Assembly (NCBI GenBank): GCA_910587255.1
Contig: CAJUKT010000078.1
Coordinates: 1-33,681 of the forward strand
Length of the DNA: 33,681 bases
Direction: 5' to 3'
Origin: an uncultured Oscillospiraceae bacterium
GTDB taxonomy: Bacteria; Bacillota; Clostridia; Oscillospirales; Oscillospiraceae
Positions within the stretch are counted from its first letter, which is position 1; every line of letters starts with the position of its first letter. Below are positions 30,731 through 33,681 of the stretch, one piece after another. Below the pieces are notes generated by a model. That model searched no databases and was not told the origin of the DNA. It worked only from the letters and a program-made list of their open reading frames with translations. Made by a program: the position numbers and the translations under genes.

Positions 30731-30798
30731 AGCATAGCACGGCGCAGATCCCCGTTGGGCGAATTTTCCTAAACGGCACGAATTGTTCCTGGACGGCA
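30731..30798 (-). promoter_or_regulatory. Tandem direct repeat (LytTR-type site) and -10 element
   Basis: Two abutting copies lie at 30760-30778 and 30779-30798. On the plus strand they read CGAATTTTCCTAAACGGCA and CGAATTGTTCCTGGACGGCA. LytTR regulators such as AgrA bind direct repeats separated by about two helical turns, which this repeat has. A TATGCT (complement of 30731-30736) follows at the right distance from a poor -35 (CCCAAC), as expected for an activated promoter. Confidence 0.65.
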
Positions 30799-30806
30799 AA
30801 AAGCAG

Positions 30807-30844
30807 AAAATTGGGAGGGGGCCTCACAGGCCCCCTCCCAATTT
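30807..30844 (-). terminator. Terminator overlapping the end of the LytTR regulator gene
   Basis: A 17-bp inverted repeat (about 30808-30824 with 30828-30844) is formed partly by the last codons of the gene and its stop at 30824-30826. On the minus strand it is followed by AATTTTCTGCTTTTT. Confidence 0.8.
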
Positions 30845-31561
30845 CTGTCTCAGCACGGCTTTTCCGGCCCGGGACAGCAGGCACTCCCGGCCCTCCACCC
30901 GGATCCTGTTTCCCTTCCAGTCCGCCGCCTCGATTTTGTCCGCCGCCGCCAGATAGGCCCGGTGAACCCGGACAAAGCGCCCGCCCAGCTCCCGCTCCAG
31001 CTCGTTCAGGCTGCCCACGAAGTCCAGACGGCTTTCCGCCGTGTGGAGGAATACGTGGTGGGCCTTGGGCGCGGTCTCAAAAAACAGGATATCCGCCAGG
31101 GGGATGTGGCGGATCTCATCCCCCGAGCGCAGGGAGAACACCTCCGCCGGGTCCCGGCGCTCGCAGAGCAGCCGGGTGTGGATGGCCTCCAGGCACCGGG
31201 CGGCGGCGGGCCCGGTCTGGTCGGAATCCTTCACGATGTAGTCAAATGCCTCCAAATGGTACTGGAAGGTTTTCCAGGCCAGATCGCCATAGCTGGTGAT
31301 GTAGACCAGGGTGGCGTGGGGGTCCCGGCGGCGCAGCTCCCGGCCCAGGGTGAAGCCGTCCCACGCCCCGTCCCTCAAATCCACGTCCAGAAAGTAGACG
31401 CCCCGGCAGCCGCCGCCCGCCGCGTCCAAAAGCGCCTGGGCGGTGGAGGCGGCGCAAACCACCTTCATGTCGTAGTTTTCCATGAAAATCTTCCACTCCA
31501 GGGCGGTCTGAACCTGGTGGCGGACGGTCTCCTCGTCATCGCACAGATAAATCGGGATCAT
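30824..31561 (-). CDS. LytTR response regulator (AgrA-like)
   Basis: A 245-residue regulator. The receiver holds CDDEETVR, phospho-acceptor Asp59 (VYFLDVDLRDG) and VYITSYGDLAW with a late Lys (YIVKDSD). Residues 145-245 form a LytTR DNA-binding domain (IRHIPLADILFFE, GRFVRVHRAYLAA). ATGA overlap joins it to the kinase gene upstream; AGGAGGG precedes the start. The tandem repeat just beyond its terminator suggests it activates the two small genes at 29970-30690. No agrB or agrD pheromone genes are adjacent. Confidence 0.94.
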   Translation of the reverse strand: MIPIYLCDDEETVRHQVQTALEWKIFMENYDMKVVCAASTAQALLDAAGGGCRGVYFLDVDLRDGAWDGFTLGRELRRRDPHATLVYITSYGDLAWKTFQYHLEAFDYIVKDSDQTGPAAARCLEAIHTRLLCERRDPAEVFSLRSGDEIRHIPLADILFFETAPKAHHVFLHTAESRLDFVGSLNELERELGGRFVRVHRAYLAAADKIEAADWKGNRIRVEGRECLLSRAGKAVLRQKLGGGL

Positions 31562-32883
31562 ATCCGCCCTCCTATGGTCAGCTCCTGGACAAACACACCC
31601 CCCGGCCAGCTGGTGGAGGCGGAGGCGTTGGGATAGCCCTCCAGAATCCGTTGGTAGTTGGACAGGCCCAACCCCCGGCCCTCCCCCTTGGTGGAGTAGC
31701 CCTCCGTCCATATGCTGCCGGGGTCGATGGCGCCGGCGTAGGGGTTGGCCAGGCGCAGGAACAGCCCCTCCCCCTGGGCCAGCAGCACAATTTCCACCCA
31801 GGGCGTTTTTGTCTCCAGCGCGCCCTGGGCGGCGTTGTCCAGCAGGATGCCAAGGCAGCGCACCAAATCCCACACGTCCATCCCCGCCCGCTCCACGGGG
31901 TAGAGCACCTCCAGGCGGCAGTCAATGCCCTGTCCCCCCATTGCCGCCAGCTTGGACAGCAGCAGGCTTCGCACCTGGGGAATCCTCACATTGCCGATCT
32001 GGGTGGACGCCTGGATCTTCTCCCCGATGCGCTGGTCGAAATCCGCGTCCAGCTGGGCCAGGGAGGTCCGCAGGGCGTCCAGCTCGCCCTCGTCGGCCTG
32101 CTGGGACAGCCCCGCCAGCAGGTTCTTATAGTCGTGCCGGAAGCAGCGCACCTCCCGGCGGATGGCCTCCAGATCCTGCTCGTAGAGCTGCTGCTGGGCG
32201 ATGACATCCCGCTGGGCCTCCATTTTCCGGGCGGCGTCCAGCCGCTGGGACAGGTAAATGACCAGCCCCACCGCCAGCCCCGCCATCACCAGCACAAGCG
32301 CGTAGTAGGGAGCCAGATATTCCGGCTGGATCCCGTCCTGTAAAAGAGAGAATGCCTCCATAGCCGCCTCCAGGCCAAAGAAGAACAGGGACATGCGGCG
32401 CTGGACGGAGCTGTCCTCCAGCAGAAGACGGAACCAGCGCCCGAAGTGGAGCCGGTGCAGCAGCGCGGCGGAGACCAGCGCCACAGCGCCATAGACGGCG
32501 ATCAACGCCGTGTACGGGATCTCGCTGTCCAGAAGCAGTATCTGGGCCAGGCCGGACGCGGCCACCTGGAACATGCCCGCCATGCACGCGGCGGCAAAGG
32601 CATACCAGAACCCGATCCGCCACGCCCACCGAATCCACAGGGTGCACATCAGCAGGATGGCACAGGAGAACACACAGTAGCGGGCCACATAGTAGTCGGG
32701 AAAGTACGCATACAAAGCCGCATCCAGCAGGGTGGCCAGCAGCGGGGAGAGCAGCAGGGCGGGCAGCTTTCTCACCACCCGCCGGCCCCGCGCGTCCATA
32801 ATCACAAACAGGTAGGCCACCAGGACGGCGTGGGAGATCAGGGAAAATGTAAATTGAAACAGATAATCCTCCAGGTTGAGCAC
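31558..32883 (-). CDS. AgrC-like sensor histidine kinase (start uncertain)
   Basis: About 441 residues: six or seven membrane helices over roughly the first 210 residues, then a short linker helix and a GHKL ATPase domain. The phosphorylated His is in CFRHDYKNLL (about residue 250), the N-box is LLDNAAQGA and the G-box GEGRGLGLSNYQRIL. This is the architecture of peptide-pheromone sensors such as AgrC. A promoter at 32922-32950 rules out earlier starts. I propose GTG 32883 with AAGGA 12 bases upstream; the ATG at 32895 sits too close to that site. The ligand is unknown, and no signal peptide gene is visible. Confidence 0.82.
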   Translation of the reverse strand: MLNLEDYLFQFTFSLISHAVLVAYLFVIMDARGRRVVRKLPALLLSPLLATLLDAALYAYFPDYYVARYCVFSCAILLMCTLWIRWAWRIGFWYAFAAACMAGMFQVAASGLAQILLLDSEIPYTALIAVYGAVALVSAALLHRLHFGRWFRLLLEDSSVQRRMSLFFFGLEAAMEAFSLLQDGIQPEYLAPYYALVLVMAGLAVGLVIYLSQRLDAARKMEAQRDVIAQQQLYEQDLEAIRREVRCFRHDYKNLLAGLSQQADEGELDALRTSLAQLDADFDQRIGEKIQASTQIGNVRIPQVRSLLLSKLAAMGGQGIDCRLEVLYPVERAGMDVWDLVRCLGILLDNAAQGALETKTPWVEIVLLAQGEGLFLRLANPYAGAIDPGSIWTEGYSTKGEGRGLGLSNYQRILEGYPNASASTSWPGGVFVQELTIGGRI

Positions 32884-32921
32884 GGTGAACCCCATTCCTT
32901 TCCGCAGAACAGTGCCCAGGC

Positions 32922-32950
32922 AATATACCATATCCGGGGCGGTTTGTCCA
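32922..32950 (-). promoter_or_regulatory. Promoter of the AgrC/AgrA-like operon
   Basis: On the minus strand TGGACA (complement of 32945-32950) and TATATT (complement of 32922-32927) are 17 bases apart. Confidence 0.65.
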
Positions 32951-32956
32951 TGGAGT

Positions 32957-33011
32957 AAAAAAATGATGCGGGGCCGTTTTGAACTGCCGTCCGGCAGTCC
33001 AAAACGGCCCC
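32957..33011 (-). terminator. Terminator of the NYN-domain gene
   Basis: A 19-bp stem with one mismatch (32970-32988 with 32993-33011, loop GTCC), followed on the minus strand by GCATCATTTTTTT. It shields the kinase promoter from readthrough. Confidence 0.88.
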
Positions 33012-33023
33012 ATATCGTTTCCA

Positions 33024-33681
33024 TCATTTTTTGTTGCGCACAAACACCTGGGTGCCCTGGTACTTGGGGTTGTGCCGCTCGTCGAGCTCGAAGCCGTCCA
33101 GGGCGGCGATGAACCGGGAGAGCTTGGCAAAGCCGTAGTTCCGGGCGTCGAAATCCGGCTGCTTTTTGATGAGCAGGGTGCCCAGGTCGCCCAGGTAGGC
33201 ATAGCCGTCCTCGTCCGCCAGATCCTCCACCGACTGGGCGATGAGCTCCTGGACGGTGAGGGCGGGGGACTCCGCCGGGGCGGACTTCTTTTTCGCGCTC
33301 TTCCCGGCGGGGGCGGGGGACTGCGCCTTTTCGGCGGCCTTGAGCGACTCGATGTACACGAACTTGTCGCAGGCCACAATGAAGGGCTTGGGGGTCTTTT
33401 TCTCCCCCATGCCGTATACCTTCATTCCCGCCTCCCGCAGGCGGGTGGCCAGGCGGGTGAAGTCGCTGTCGCTGCTCACCAGCACGAAGCCGCCGCAGTT
33501 GCCCGAGTACAAAATGTCCATGGCGTCGATGATCATGGCGGAGTCGGTGGCGTTTTTGCCGGTGGTGTAGCTGTACTGCTGGAAGGGGGTGATGGCGTGC
33601 TCCAGCAGCAGGGGCTTCCAGCTGCCCATATTGGGGGCGGTCCAGTCGCCGTAGATGCGCTTGATGGTGGCCGAGCCGTAC
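33024..33681 (-). CDS. NYN (PIN-like) nuclease-domain protein with OST-HTH/LOTUS domain (5' end outside window)
   Basis: The 3' 219 codons of a gene entering from the right edge. The NYN (LabA/DUF88) domain shows KNATDSAMIIDAMDILYSG and FVLVSSDSDFTRLATRLRE, which hold the acidic residues of this PIN-like fold, and ends VYGMGEKKTPKPFI. A charged Lys/Ala/Pro linker follows. The C-terminal 70 residues (VQELIAQSVEDLADEDGYAYLG...KQPDFDARNYGFAKLSRFI) match an OST-HTH/LOTUS winged helix that binds RNA. Bacterial proteins of this pairing are thought to act on RNA, but few have been characterised. The missing N-terminus should hold the first acidic residue. Confidence 0.88.
   Translation of the reverse strand, partial: YGSATIKRIYGDWTAPNMGSWKPLLLEHAITPFQQYSYTTGKNATDSAMIIDAMDILYSGNCGGFVLVSSDSDFTRLATRLREAGMKVYGMGEKKTPKPFIVACDKFVYIESLKAAEKAQSPAPAGKSAKKKSAPAESPALTVQELIAQSVEDLADEDGYAYLGDLGTLLIKKQPDFDARNYGFAKLSRFIAALDGFELDERHNPKYQGTQVFVRNKK

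Overview
The window looks like chromosome from a GC-rich gut Clostridium relative, most likely family Oscillospiraceae (Flavonifractor / Pseudoflavonifractor / Lawsonibacter-like). This is inferred from very high third-position GC, strong GGAGG-type ribosome sites, SLH-anchored secreted proteins, clostridial-type MutY, and Agr-like and lantibiotic-type two-component systems. No rRNA, tRNA, CRISPR array, transposase or phage gene was seen. Both ends cut genes: eno at the left and an NYN-domain gene at the right.

Layout. 1-1.5 kb: 3' part of eno, a duplicated eno tail around a hairpin-rich insert, and a YbaK-type deacylase gene. 1.8-4.4 kb (minus): mutY-tdk-radical SAM operon. 4.5-6.3 kb: a secreted transglutaminase with three SLH repeats, whose leader carries a 162-bp terminal-inverted-repeat element. 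6.6-11.8 kb (minus): GH29 alpha-fucosidase, M17 leucyl aminopeptidase and a large transglutaminase-like protein. 11.9-12.7 kb: cutC. 12.7-17.1 kb: promoter, 27-codon leader peptide, intrinsic terminator, heterodimeric ABC exporter pair (BmrCD-like) and a Nudix hydrolase. 17.2-19.4 kb (minus): a coiled-coil protein of unknown function and a MATE exporter. 19.5-24.0 kb (minus): response regulator, TfoX-C protein, ABC ATPase, two paralogous permeases and histidine kinase, a self-contained stress/peptide-response module. 24.2-27.7 kb: FlK-like thioesterase, then csoR, a broken copZ and copA. 27.8-29.9 kb: tetR-ABC ATPase-permease. 30.0-32.9 kb (minus): AgrC/AgrA-like kinase and LytTR regulator, followed by two small genes preceded by a tandem direct repeat that resembles a LytTR site. 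33.0 kb to the end (minus): NYN + OST-HTH protein.

The most unusual features are non-coding. Two copies of a 202-bp hairpin-rich element (1546-1747 and 6379-6580) each lie between convergent genes, and each is flanked by a 30-bp direct duplication of that locus's own terminator hairpin; the duplicated sequence differs between the two loci. The eno tail is duplicated around a different hairpin-rich insert that creates a well-placed ribosome site and a 35-codon reading frame ending in the enolase C-terminus. A third inserted-looking element separates a near-consensus promoter from the SLH transglutaminase gene. A fourth hairpin-dense segment has replaced most of copZ, while copA carries a C-terminal CopZ-like domain with its own ribosome site and ATG.

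Regulation is unusually readable: at least nine promoter candidates have exactly 17-bp spacers, and there is a perfect CsoR palindrome, a TetR-type palindrome over a -35, a 3 x 12-bp tandem repeat before the ABC module, and a leader-peptide/terminator attenuator before the drug exporter. All functional calls rest on reading motifs by eye; no database search was run.
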